Below are positions 1 through 7,486 of a DNA stretch of 62,879 nucleotides, one piece after another. Position 1 is the stretch's first letter. Each line of letters begins with the position of its first letter. The stretch is from a bacterium (GTDB lineage Bacteria > Krumholzibacteriota > Krumholzibacteriia > Krumholzibacteriales > Krumholzibacteriaceae), in NCBI GenBank assembly GCA_020350885.1, contig CP070727.1, positions 3,512,209 to 3,575,087 of the forward strand. Reading direction: 5' to 3'. Both the position numbers and the translations under genes were made by a program. The notes beneath the pieces are model-generated. The model worked only from the letters and a program-made list of their open reading frames with translations. It was not told the DNA's origin and searched no databases.

Positions 1-182
1 GAGCGTGAGTAGTGCAGATATCCCGTGCAGAACTCGAAGAGGGAACCGTAGCCCCTCGGCAGGTAGAGCCGACGGCGGTCGATCTCGGCGAGGCAGCGCA
101 GGATCTCGACCAGCACCGCACGCTCCCTGCCCCGTAGACGCTCGATGCGCCCGAGAAGATCCCTGTCCGAATACGCTCTCAT
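1..182 (-). CDS. N-terminus of an HNH-endonuclease/DUF222-type protein (truncated by window edge)
   Basis: Reading leftward from an ATG at 182, sixty codons stay open to the window edge. The peptide begins M-R-A-Y-S-D-R-D-L-L and contains I-D-R-R-R-L-Y-L-P-R-G-Y-G-S-L-F-E-F-C-T. A helix with an acidic/arginine pattern followed by RRLYL..GY.SLF.YCT is characteristic of the N-terminal region of a widespread family of HNH-type putative nucleases. The HNH domain itself would lie outside the window. No strong ribosome site precedes the ATG, and there is no nearby in-frame alternative. The assignment rests on this short motif only. Confidence 0.6.
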   Translation of the reverse strand, partial: MRAYSDRDLLGRIERLRGRERAVLVEILRCLAEIDRRRLYLPRGYGSLFEFCTGYLHYSR

Positions 183-705
183 CGATTTTCGTCGAACCTG
201 TACCCCACGAGATCTATCGCGAGCAGGGGAATCATGTTTAGAACAGGTCTTACCGGAATTCGTTTTAGTGGAGCTTTTCATCAGACACCTCCCGTCGTCA
301 TCCCATTGCTCACGTATATTATACCATATGGTCTCCAACACCTCGTCAGATCGTGCTGAAGCCGAACTCTTGCGACTCGATGAGAAAAATGACGGGATAG
401 AGTGACTAAGCGGATATGGAGCCGAACGCAAGCTTCTGAGGCACATCTGGTGAGGGAATGCTGTCCGCCCTCAAAAATCGCCAAATACGCTGTCAAGAAA
501 AAAGTTAGAGAAAGTCAAATACCATCGAAAATATTTCACCGACATGTAACCTGTTAGCATTGCTCAAATCTCTTTATAGAAACGCTGAATATTGCGGGAG
601 ACTCAAGGCAGGAATAGCAGCCGGAGCACATTACAGAAAACGAGGCGACTCCATTATGGAACCGCCCCGTTTTCGTGCCGGTGCCGTTTGCAGCGGCAGG
701 ATTCC
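183..705. other. Intergenic region with no credible gene
   Basis: About 520 bases lie between the HNH-type gene and the 3' end of sppA. Short open frames here lack ribosome sites and recognisable residues. A TATAAT hexamer on the minus strand (318-323) could be a -10 element for the HNH-type gene, but no convincing -35 is paired with it. A terminator-like hairpin at 636-674 is listed separately. Confidence 0.5.
636..674 (-). terminator. Putative terminator of sppA
   Basis: The 12-base arms at 636-647 (GAAAACGAGGCG) and 663-674 (CGCCCCGTTTTC) pair with one mismatch around a 15-base loop. The A and T ends of the arms form the usual U-rich end of an intrinsic terminator. It lies 30 bases past the sppA stop codon on the minus strand. 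Confidence 0.5.
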
Positions 706-2436
706 CTATTCGATCGTTGCCCCATCCATCATGTACAGGTGACGCTCCGTGATCATCCTCCAGGTATCGGCCAGGTCTTCATGGATGAAGCGGTAGACGA
801 TTTGACGGGCCACCGCCGTAAGATCCCCGCCACTGAGGATGGCTTCGAGAAACCCCTTCTTCTTGGGATAATGAACAACTGTTACCTTTTCATCGGCAGG
901 TATCTCGGCGAGCTCTTTCGCCAGCTCGATCGCACGGTCGAGTCCGCCGATCTCGTCCACGAGACCGTTCTCGATCCCCTGCCTACCGGTGAAGACACGG
1001 CCGTGGGCGAGCTTCTCGGCCTCGTCGAACGTCATGCCGCGATACTTCGCCACATCGGCGAGCCACGCGTTGAAGCCGTCCCAATGATTATCTTCGAAGC
1101 GCGCCTTCTCCTCGTCGGTGAAATCGCGGTAATCGGTCCAGATGAGCGCCATTGGGCCCTTGGTAATCCAGTCCATTGTGAGACCGAGCTTGTCGTAGAG
1201 CCCCTTCATGTTGAACTTGCCGCTTATCGAGCCGATCGAGCCGGTGATCGTCGCCGGGCCGGCCACGATCTTCGTCGCCCGGTAGGAGACCATGTAGCCG
1301 CCGGAGCCGGCCACATCGACCATCGATGCGACGATCGGCTTCGTATCGGCGACTACCTTCACCTCGTAACCGATGAGATCACTCGCAAGACCCTCGCCGC
1401 CCGGGCTGTCGACGCGGAAGATCACGGCGGCGACATCATCATCCTTGCGTGCCTTGCGGAGCTGGGAGACGATCGACTCGTGTCCCATCATAACACCGAA
1501 GAATGGATCGATCTTGTTGCGCCGCCCTCCGATCATGCCCTGTGCATGCACAATGGCTATCTTCTTTTTACCCTTGAGCCCGAGCTTCCCGGGCTCGATC
1601 TTGGCGTATTTGCCCTGCGAAATCCAGCGTAGGTTATCCTCATCCTCGAGCTTCAGCATATTTTCGAGCTCGCTGCTGTAGATGAGACGGTCGACGAGGC
1701 CGGCCTCAACCGCTTCGTCCGCCGTGAAGATGGCATGCTGCATGAGCTCGACGACCTGCTCCTCGGAGAGCCTGCGATCCTCCTGGAGAATCTGCATTAC
1801 CATCTCCCAATAATCGTCGAGCATCCATCTTCTGTTCTCGCGAGCCGCCTCCGACATATTTTTACGTGTGACCAACTCCGCCGCACTCTTGTAATCCTTG
1901 ATCTTGTGTAGGTTCGGCTTGATACCGAGCTTGTCCAGAGTCCCCCTGATATGCTCGGAGATCAAGGCAAAACCCTTGATTTCCACATACGATGTGGGAG
2001 GCATGAATATCGAATCGCATGCGGTTGCGAGGCAGTAGGTCCAAAGATTTATCCCATCAGAGAAGCAGTAGACCTTTTTCTCCGTGCCCCGCACCTTCCG
2101 GATCGCCCCACGGATCTCCTGGATCGAAGCAAACCCGGCGTTGTTGGAGCCGGAGAGCTTCATGATAACGCCCTCGATCCTTTCGTCCACGGCGGCCTTC
2201 TCTAGGTTCGAGAGGATCCGCTGCAGGGTCTCGGGCTTCCCACCCATGATCTCGCTCATCGGATCCGACGGCGGATCGTATTCGAGCAGCGCTCCGTAGA
2301 TATCAACGACGAGCCAGGTATGATCCTTGATCTTCGGTTTTTCGCTGGCCTTGGAAGCAATCACCCCCACAACGATCGCAATAACGACGATGATCGCCAG
2401 GAGTGAAGCGAAAAAGGCTCTGAAGAATGCTTTCAC
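706..2436 (-). CDS. sppA: Signal peptide peptidase SppA, long (67K-type) form, S49 family
   Basis: This 576-residue protein has one N-terminal membrane segment (about residues 10-28) followed by two tandem S49 peptidase-like halves, the arrangement of the long SppA form. In the family these proteins digest residual signal peptides in the membrane using a Ser-Lys dyad. The likely general base is the Lys in K-D-Y-K-S-A (about residue 183) in the first half, and the nucleophile is the Ser in V-A-G-S-G-G-Y (about residue 378) in the second. The GTG at 2436 is preferred because GGAGGTG sits 6 bases upstream; the ATG at 2451 falls inside that ribosome site. A terminator-like hairpin follows. It reads alone on the minus strand. 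Confidence 0.9.
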   Translation of the reverse strand: MKAFFRAFFASLLAIIVVIAIVVGVIASKASEKPKIKDHTWLVVDIYGALLEYDPPSDPMSEIMGGKPETLQRILSNLEKAAVDERIEGVIMKLSGSNNAGFASIQEIRGAIRKVRGTEKKVYCFSDGINLWTYCLATACDSIFMPPTSYVEIKGFALISEHIRGTLDKLGIKPNLHKIKDYKSAAELVTRKNMSEAARENRRWMLDDYWEMVMQILQEDRRLSEEQVVELMQHAIFTADEAVEAGLVDRLIYSSELENMLKLEDEDNLRWISQGKYAKIEPGKLGLKGKKKIAIVHAQGMIGGRRNKIDPFFGVMMGHESIVSQLRKARKDDDVAAVIFRVDSPGGEGLASDLIGYEVKVVADTKPIVASMVDVAGSGGYMVSYRATKIVAGPATITGSIGSISGKFNMKGLYDKLGLTMDWITKGPMALIWTDYRDFTDEEKARFEDNHWDGFNAWLADVAKYRGMTFDEAEKLAHGRVFTGRQGIENGLVDEIGGLDRAIELAKELAEIPADEKVTVVHYPKKKGFLEAILSGGDLTAVARQIVYRFIHEDLADTWRMITERHLYMMDGATIE

Positions 2437-2581
2437 CGTTGCCACCTCCATTCTGATCGTGTGAAAACCTTGTCGAACGCAGACCTATTTTAATGTAATA
2501 GAGAAATCCCCCCAACCCCACATGTCCGCGCACGTGTTGTAATTTACGAATCTTCGTGATTGAAAGTTTCAGAAACTGCTA

Positions 2582-3064
2582 TTAGAGGCCCATCTCTTTC
2601 TTCAAATTGAACAGGTAGAGCATGTGCTGCTGCTCTTCCTCGATGAGCTTCCCGGTGATCTCCTTCACCTTGTCGTCGACGAACCGACTCATTCCATTAA
2701 AGAAAAGGATGGCGTCCTTCTCGAAACGGATCCCCATATCGAGTGCATCGGCCGGTGTCTTTACAATATTGGCGAACCTGTCCGGTGTTATGTCGCTGTA
2801 AAGATCGCTCTGCACGAGTGCCTGCATGTAGGCTTCAGTTTCGCCCGCATAAGACTCCGTGTACTGTGCCTTCGAGACCATATCCCGGATCTCCTCGAAC
2901 CTCTTGATGTGGGTCTCCTCCCAGTCACGGAGGCGCCCGAAAAGATCGGCGAGTTCCTCGTTATCCTTGAACCTGTCGGCCGCCAGTGCATAGAAGTCAC
3001 GGCGCTTCTTCTCCTTCTCGATGCCGATCTCCACGATCTCCGCCGGTTGCAGTATCTTCGCCAT
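2582..3064 (-). CDS. Ferritin-like / rubrerythrin-type diiron protein
   Basis: This 160-residue all-helical protein has di-iron carboxylate ligands in the ferritin-like pattern: E-K-E-K-K-R-R-D-F-Y near residue 17, W-E-E-T-H in the second helix, an E-K-D-A-I motif in the third and E-E-E-Q-Q-H in the fourth. It lacks the C-terminal rubredoxin domain of true rubrerythrin. Members of this group are linked to peroxide or iron handling in anaerobes. AAAGGAGG lies 6-8 bases before the ATG at 3064 and overlaps an upstream in-frame ATG at 3082, so 3064 is taken as the start. It appears to be a single-gene unit. Confidence 0.82.
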   Translation of the reverse strand: MAKILQPAEIVEIGIEKEKKRRDFYALAADRFKDNEELADLFGRLRDWEETHIKRFEEIRDMVSKAQYTESYAGETEAYMQALVQSDLYSDITPDRFANIVKTPADALDMGIRFEKDAILFFNGMSRFVDDKVKEITGKLIEEEQQHMLYLFNLKKEMGL

Positions 3065-3154
3065 TGTATGGCCTCCTTTCATTATGTTTTATGTATATCA
3101 AAACCTAACGTAAAACATTCACACCAAGATTCGCCGGCACCGCCTGGATCTCTA

Positions 3155-4372
3155 TCAAAATGCGGCCGTGAAGCCGCTCACGAACCGCCACTTCTCCCCT
3201 TCCTCCATGAATGTCGTTTCCGCCATGAGCCGCAGATTCCGACGCAGGAGGTAGCTGAAGTTCAGCGTTTCAGAACGATAGTCGAGCGGTCCATACTCGG
3301 ATTCGACGTTGTTATAGAGAAAGACCACGAAAGGGCGGCCCATCTCGCCGTTTACCGCCCAGATAACCTCGACCATTCCTCCCCGTGTCATCACCTTCAT
3401 CGGATCCCGCACGTAGTAAAAGGGATTCTCATCGTACCGTTCCAGGAACTGTCCGTTGATCTGGATGCGGTCGCCGAAGTCGATCGTACCGTCCACTCCC
3501 CAGTAGTGGAGTATGTTTCCCTCCCAATGGTCGAAGCGCCAGTACTGGGTTTTGCCGAGGTAACCGAACCAGCCCACCCGAACGGGACCGGCGGCCTGTG
3601 ACAGGCGCAGCAGCACGTTCTTGAAGTCGTCGGAGTCGAAGATGAGATTCGAGCCCGCTTCCTCCTTGCCGTTCCCGTTCACTACCTCGAGCGCAACGTC
3701 CAAACCGACAGGCGAGCCGTACGTCAACATGATCCCCCGGTCGTAGGCAAGGTTCGAGGGGACCCTACCGACCTTGAACTTGTAGCACTCGTAATCCTCG
3801 TAGGTCATACGGAGCTCACGTTTGAAGAGCGGATCAGAGACCTGGAACTGTCCAGCCATGCAATCGAGGTCGACCCCGAAGAGGTTGTTGAAGTGTACAT
3901 AGGCATCCTCGATCCCCGCCACCTCACCCCTCTCGGACATGTAGAAATAGAAATAGTAACCGATCCAACTGGCGAGATTACCACCCGACATGAGCTTCAT
4001 TGCCCACGGCGTCTTGAGATCCCAGTGATCATCGATCCTGTCGTTGACCTCACGGTAATCCCAGTAGAAATACGCATCGAGGCGAACCGCCAGCGGCAGT
4101 TCACGCTGGAGCATGAGGAGATCGTCCCCCGTGTCGTAGAAGTAGCGCTTCGGCTCCTCCTTGTCCGGAAGCCGGAACGCGTTCCCGGCGAAATCCTCAC
4201 CATACTCCTTGAGCCGGGGAGCCGGTGCGTGACACGTCGTGCATGACATCCGGTACTTGCGGGCGAAGGCAGGAATTGCATCCGCCCTATCGGGCATCGC
4301 GAGAATCACAGTTGCCACGAGGGCAACGAGCACGATACAAAGTACAAAACATTTATCGTATGTGTACTTCAT
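3155..4372 (-). CDS. Cyc2-like outer-membrane cytochrome: N-terminal monohaem domain fused to a predicted beta-barrel
   Basis: This 405-residue protein has a signal peptide ending near A-D-A. It is followed by I-P-A-F-A-R-K-Y-R-M-S-C-T-T-C-H, one c-type haem site, and then L-K-E-Y-G-E-D-F. The remaining 330 residues alternate hydrophobic and polar residues, are rich in Tyr, Trp and Phe, and end in Phe, as expected for an outer-membrane barrel. This order matches the fused cytochrome-porin design of Cyc2 iron oxidases, and the P-x-F-x-R ... C-x-x-C-H ... G-x-x-F block is similar. The ATG at 4372 has GGAG 8 bases upstream; the longer reading frame to 4498 lacks a signal peptide. It follows the pentahaem cytochrome gene in the same direction. 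Its function as an electron conduit is inferred. Confidence 0.65.
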   Translation of the reverse strand: MKYTYDKCFVLCIVLVALVATVILAMPDRADAIPAFARKYRMSCTTCHAPAPRLKEYGEDFAGNAFRLPDKEEPKRYFYDTGDDLLMLQRELPLAVRLDAYFYWDYREVNDRIDDHWDLKTPWAMKLMSGGNLASWIGYYFYFYMSERGEVAGIEDAYVHFNNLFGVDLDCMAGQFQVSDPLFKRELRMTYEDYECYKFKVGRVPSNLAYDRGIMLTYGSPVGLDVALEVVNGNGKEEAGSNLIFDSDDFKNVLLRLSQAAGPVRVGWFGYLGKTQYWRFDHWEGNILHYWGVDGTIDFGDRIQINGQFLERYDENPFYYVRDPMKVMTRGGMVEVIWAVNGEMGRPFVVFLYNNVESEYGPLDYRSETLNFSYLLRRNLRLMAETTFMEEGEKWRFVSGFTAAF

Positions 4373-4494
4373 AGGACCATCTCCAATTGGACGGTACGCG
4401 CTGGCACAGTCCAGCGTGAAAGGCCGGGGATGCACCCCGGCGTTCCGAAGGAGACTAGCATATAGCAAGGGGAGCAACAAGCGGAAAACAGAGC

Positions 4495-5856
4495 TCAATC
4501 CAGCACTTCAAACCACGTCTCTGCGTCGTTGACCAGGATCGACTCGGTTTCGTCGGCGGGGACTTTCAAATAGTCGGCGACCGACTTGACGAGGCGCCGG
4601 TACTTGAGCTCCGCACGCACGGTGACTATACCGAGCGGAATGTCGTCCGGCACGGTCCAGGTATAGGTCTCGATCTTGGTCTCTCTCGGACCGATCCGGT
4701 AGTCCGGGCCGAGGGAGGCTGTGTTCCACTGGGCGACGGTCCGCCGGCCCTGCGGATCGAAGTAAGGGAGACAGAAGATCCGGTCGCCCTCGGGGAGGGC
4801 ATCCCTCGGGAGACCCTCGAAGTCCGGATCTCCCACCATGACGGCCATGTCCTGATAGGCGGATTCGTTGCTCGTGATCGTATGCTCCTCCCCCTCGAAG
4901 CCCTTCCGGTCAACGGGGAGGTGGTAGCTCCGGCCCTCGCTGTCCGTGGCCGTCACGTGCAGCCAGAGCTGGCGCTCTTCCGCCGAACCCGACGGCACCA
5001 TGTGACCGCACTTGCCGTTAAAGAGCTGGACGCTGATCACGACCTGGTCGCCCGGCTCGGCTTCCCGGTAACTCGGGTGCATCCGCATCTCGATCGATCC
5101 CCGCACTTTGCTCGGGTCGTGGGCACCGTGGAAGAGGTGCTGGGCCACGTCGGGGTGCTCGGTCGCTGCGGTAGTAGCGTTCCGTCCCGGGGCCTGTGGC
5201 ATGTGGCAGACCTGGCAGGGGACGTTCTGCTTTGCGTACGGCCCCTCCTTCCACTCGAGCTGAGTCGATTTGACCCACACGCCGAACGGTGACTTCTCGT
5301 TGTGACAGGTGCCGCAGAAGTCGGCCGACCGCATGAACTCGAGGTACTGCGTCTTGTGGTGGGGGCTCTCGACCCCCGCGCGGTTTCCGTACTTCGTGCG
5401 TCCCGGCTCGGAGACGTAGTTGTAGTTGAAGGATGGATCTCCCGTGCGGGCCACGATCGTGTGGCAGATGTCGCAGGAGACGCCCTCGTTGGCCCTGGTA
5501 CCCTCCTCTGGGCGTGGCGGAACGGCCTGGCCGGCGAGAAAGGCGATCGGCGTGTGGCAACCGTTACAGCCGGCTTCCTTCCCCGCCATCTCGGGGACGT
5601 TTTGCGCATGCGGCACCGTGAGCTCGAAATACTCGATCTCGTCCCAGTGGTGGGTGTAGGCCTGCGCCATCATCGACTGCGCCCACTGCTCGTAGATATC
5701 GACGTGGCACGACCGGCAGGCGAGCGGCCGCTCGTAGTCTTCGAACTTCCGGGTGCCGAAGGCAGCATCGCCGCCTTTACGTCCCTGCTCAGATGCAAGC
5801 GGCATAAATACAAAAACGATCGATACAATCAGAAACAAGAACACAAGCAATCTCAT
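4495..5856 (-). CDS. Secreted pentahaem c-type cytochrome with a C-terminal beta-sandwich region
   Basis: This 453-residue protein has an N-terminal signal/anchor segment (about residues 2-20). Five C-x-x-C-H sites follow at about residues 47 (CRSCH), 97 (CNGCH), 128 (CDICH), 181 (CGTCH) and 214 (CQVCH). The last 220 residues have no haem sites and look like Ig-type beta strands. The cytochrome part resembles the c554/NrfB-like group of electron carriers. The ATG at 5856 is chosen because AAGGA lies 7 bases upstream and it begins the signal sequence; upstream ATG and GTG codons lie in the leader. It is transcribed ahead of the haem-porin gene with a 122-base gap, which suggests a periplasm-to-surface pair. 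Confidence 0.85.
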   Translation of the reverse strand: MRLLVFLFLIVSIVFVFMPLASEQGRKGGDAAFGTRKFEDYERPLACRSCHVDIYEQWAQSMMAQAYTHHWDEIEYFELTVPHAQNVPEMAGKEAGCNGCHTPIAFLAGQAVPPRPEEGTRANEGVSCDICHTIVARTGDPSFNYNYVSEPGRTKYGNRAGVESPHHKTQYLEFMRSADFCGTCHNEKSPFGVWVKSTQLEWKEGPYAKQNVPCQVCHMPQAPGRNATTAATEHPDVAQHLFHGAHDPSKVRGSIEMRMHPSYREAEPGDQVVISVQLFNGKCGHMVPSGSAEERQLWLHVTATDSEGRSYHLPVDRKGFEGEEHTITSNESAYQDMAVMVGDPDFEGLPRDALPEGDRIFCLPYFDPQGRRTVAQWNTASLGPDYRIGPRETKIETYTWTVPDDIPLGIVTVRAELKYRRLVKSVADYLKVPADETESILVNDAETWFEVLD

Positions 5857-5918
5857 AGTGGTATCCTTCATTGTATTCCATGCATTTGTATTCATCACAA
5901 TACTACCATCTTAGACAG

Positions 5919-5947
5919 AATATAACATTGTAGGTGATACTTGACTA
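5919..5947 (-). promoter_or_regulatory. Putative promoter of the cytochrome operon
   Basis: On the minus strand TAGTCA (5942-5947) is followed after 17 bases by TATATT (5919-5924), about 55 bases before the pentahaem cytochrome start. The -35 matches consensus at four of six positions and the -10 at five of six. Confidence 0.4.
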
Positions 5948-5985
5948 CCGTGTGGTTGAGGATGAATGTACGGCAGAATGTATAG

Positions 5986-6033
5986 GCGTGGTTAACTAAC
6001 ATTTAGTTAACAAGATACATGATTTAACCACGC
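5986..6033. repeat. Nested inverted repeats between two divergent operons
   Basis: A perfect palindrome has arms GTTAACTAA (5991-5999) and TTAGTTAAC (6003-6011) around a 3-base centre. A second, overlapping pair, GCGTGGTTAA (5986-5995) and TTAACCACGC (6024-6033), is also perfect. The element lies between the leftward cytochrome promoter and the rightward promoter at 6072-6100, so it could be a shared operator or an insulating hairpin. Confidence 0.6.
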
Positions 6034-6071
6034 TCTTTATTACACGTGTGATTCCACGTGCAATTCCAGCA

Positions 6072-6100
6072 TTGACTAAATCCCGGCAATCTGGTAGTAT
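6072..6100 (+). promoter_or_regulatory. Putative sigma-70 promoter of the aromatic-x-Cys cluster
   Basis: TTGACT (6072-6077), a 17-base spacer and TAGTAT (6095-6100) give a good vegetative promoter. Transcription would begin near 6107, just before the ribosome site at 6112-6115. This argues that translation does not start at the ATG at 6103. Confidence 0.55.
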
Positions 6101-6120
6101 ATATGTCACTAGGGAAGATT

Positions 6121-6948
6121 GTGAGTTCTTCATCGAGTACCGTTACGGGGCACTACCGCAGGCCAGAGCTTTGGGAAGGTGTAGTGGCAATCAAGCACGA
6201 CAACGACGAAAGCACAGGGAACGAATCGTCAGAGATCGTATCCGAAGTACTCGGGGAATTGGAGGACCAGCTCGAAGCCGACCGGGTCGCTGACCTGGTG
6301 CTGCATATGCAGCGGCAGAGGGAATTAGAGCGCCGGCTCAGGCAACAGATACAATCACTCGATCGACGATTCCGTGAATCGCAGAGGATACTGAGAGAGC
6401 TCGTCACGCAACTCGGGGCTGTGGTGACTCATCTGAACGAGACTGGATCCTATCAAACAGAGAAGCTCGAAGAAGATGCTCGGTCACTGATACAGAAGTA
6501 TGGGCTGAATCCGCACTATCAGGCGGGCCTCGGGATCTTCCTGAACCAGCCGGGCAGAAAGAAGAGTGTCTTCGAAACCAACGGCAATGTCGACTGTGAA
6601 GAACGAATTGCCGTTTGCCATGGTCGCTGCTGCCAGTTCGGATTCGCGCTGAGCGCTGAGGAGGTGGCCTCCGGGAAGATCGACTGGGACCCAAACTGGC
6701 CGTTCTATATCAAGCGGGACAAAGACGGATTCTGCGTCCATTGGGATCGCAAGACCGGCTTTTGCGGGATCTACGAACAGAGGCCCGAGATCTGCAGGAC
6801 GTACAGCTGCGAAAAGGACAAACGGATGTGGGAGGATTTCGAGGGGAAGATACCGGGTCCGTACGCAACAGGTTCACAGGGTGCAGGAAAGCAGCCTGAA
6901 GATATAGGTAACGATACGTTCATTAACGAAGAGGGGGAAAAGCGATGA
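6121..6948 (+). CDS. YkgJ-type cysteine-cluster (Zn/Fe-chelating) protein, first gene of the modification cluster
   Basis: This protein has about 275 residues. Residues 30-130 are charged and helical, probably coiled coil. The C-terminal half carries the YkgJ/PF03692-type cysteine cluster: C-E-E-R-I-A-V-C-H-G-R-C-C, then C-V-H-W, C-G-I-Y-E-Q-R-P-E-I-C-R-T-Y-S-C. The E-x-R-P-x-x-C-R motif is diagnostic of that family, thought to bind a metal or Fe-S centre. The GTG at 6121 is preferred: AGGG lies 6 bases upstream and the predicted transcript begins near 6107; GTG at 6184 is an alternative. Its stop codon overlaps the next start (ATGA), indicating translational coupling. Its role is unknown; its position suggests it serves the radical SAM pathway, for example in metal-centre assembly. 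Confidence 0.75.
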   Translation: MSSSSSTVTGHYRRPELWEGVVAIKHDNDESTGNESSEIVSEVLGELEDQLEADRVADLVLHMQRQRELERRLRQQIQSLDRRFRESQRILRELVTQLGAVVTHLNETGSYQTEKLEEDARSLIQKYGLNPHYQAGLGIFLNQPGRKKSVFETNGNVDCEERIAVCHGRCCQFGFALSAEEVASGKIDWDPNWPFYIKRDKDGFCVHWDRKTGFCGIYEQRPEICRTYSCEKDKRMWEDFEGKIPGPYATGSQGAGKQPEDIGNDTFINEEGEKR

Positions 6949-7436
6949 TGGATGAAAAGAACGCATATTCACGACGGGACTTTCTGAAGATCATCGGCAT
7001 CAGCGCCAGCGGAGCGATGCTGACCATAAACGGCGCCTTCGCATCGCAGACGCCCGACGGTCCCGATCTGAAACTGGAACACTGGATCGAGGCGGGAAAG
7101 ATGCTGCCGGTTGCAGCATCTACCTCGTATCTCGAAGTGTTGTCATTGAAATTGAAGCCGAAGGCGAATCGCACGCGGTTCATGGTCCTGGTGCGCTTCA
7201 CTGACCGGAGCGTCCGCGGCGCCAAGATCCACCTGAGCCTGTTCGATAAAAAAGGTTCGAATGTCGGCGAGGTCACACATGTAGAGATGATCGGGCCGGA
7301 AGAAGTGAGGAGTATTATAGCCAAAGGCGATCACATGGTCAACAGATGGAACGATACCCGCGGCATCTGGCTCACTTTTCCAAAAGACGCGATAGAAGCA
7401 GTCCGCTTCAAGCTCGAGATTTCGGCCGTCAATTAG
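6945..7436 (+). CDS. Tat-exported small protein of unknown function
   Basis: This 163-residue protein opens with a clear twin-arginine signal: S-R-R-D-F-L-K, then a hydrophobic stretch I-I-G-I-S-A-S-G-A-M-L and a cleavage-like A-F-A-S. The mature part, about 125 residues, has no cysteine and alternates strand-forming segments (F-M-V-L-V-R-F, I-H-L-S-L-F, V-R-F-K-L-E-I), suggesting a small beta-sandwich. I do not recognise the family. It is translationally coupled to the YkgJ-type gene and lies 50 bases before the cysteine-repeat protein. Tat export implies a folded or cofactor-bearing cargo, so it may act on the exported repeat protein in the periplasm. Confidence 0.8.
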   Translation: MMDEKNAYSRRDFLKIIGISASGAMLTINGAFASQTPDGPDLKLEHWIEAGKMLPVAASTSYLEVLSLKLKPKANRTRFMVLVRFTDRSVRGAKIHLSLFDKKGSNVGEVTHVEMIGPEEVRSIIAKGDHMVNRWNDTRGIWLTFPKDAIEAVRFKLEISAVN

Positions 7437-7486
7437 CTTTAGAGAATCATGTATATATCGAGAATGCAAAAAGGGGGGAGCCAACG

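Noticed and set aside
592..1632. A 346-codon plus-strand frame over sppA
   Set aside because: Composition is an antisense shadow of the recognised SppA protein and no motif is present.
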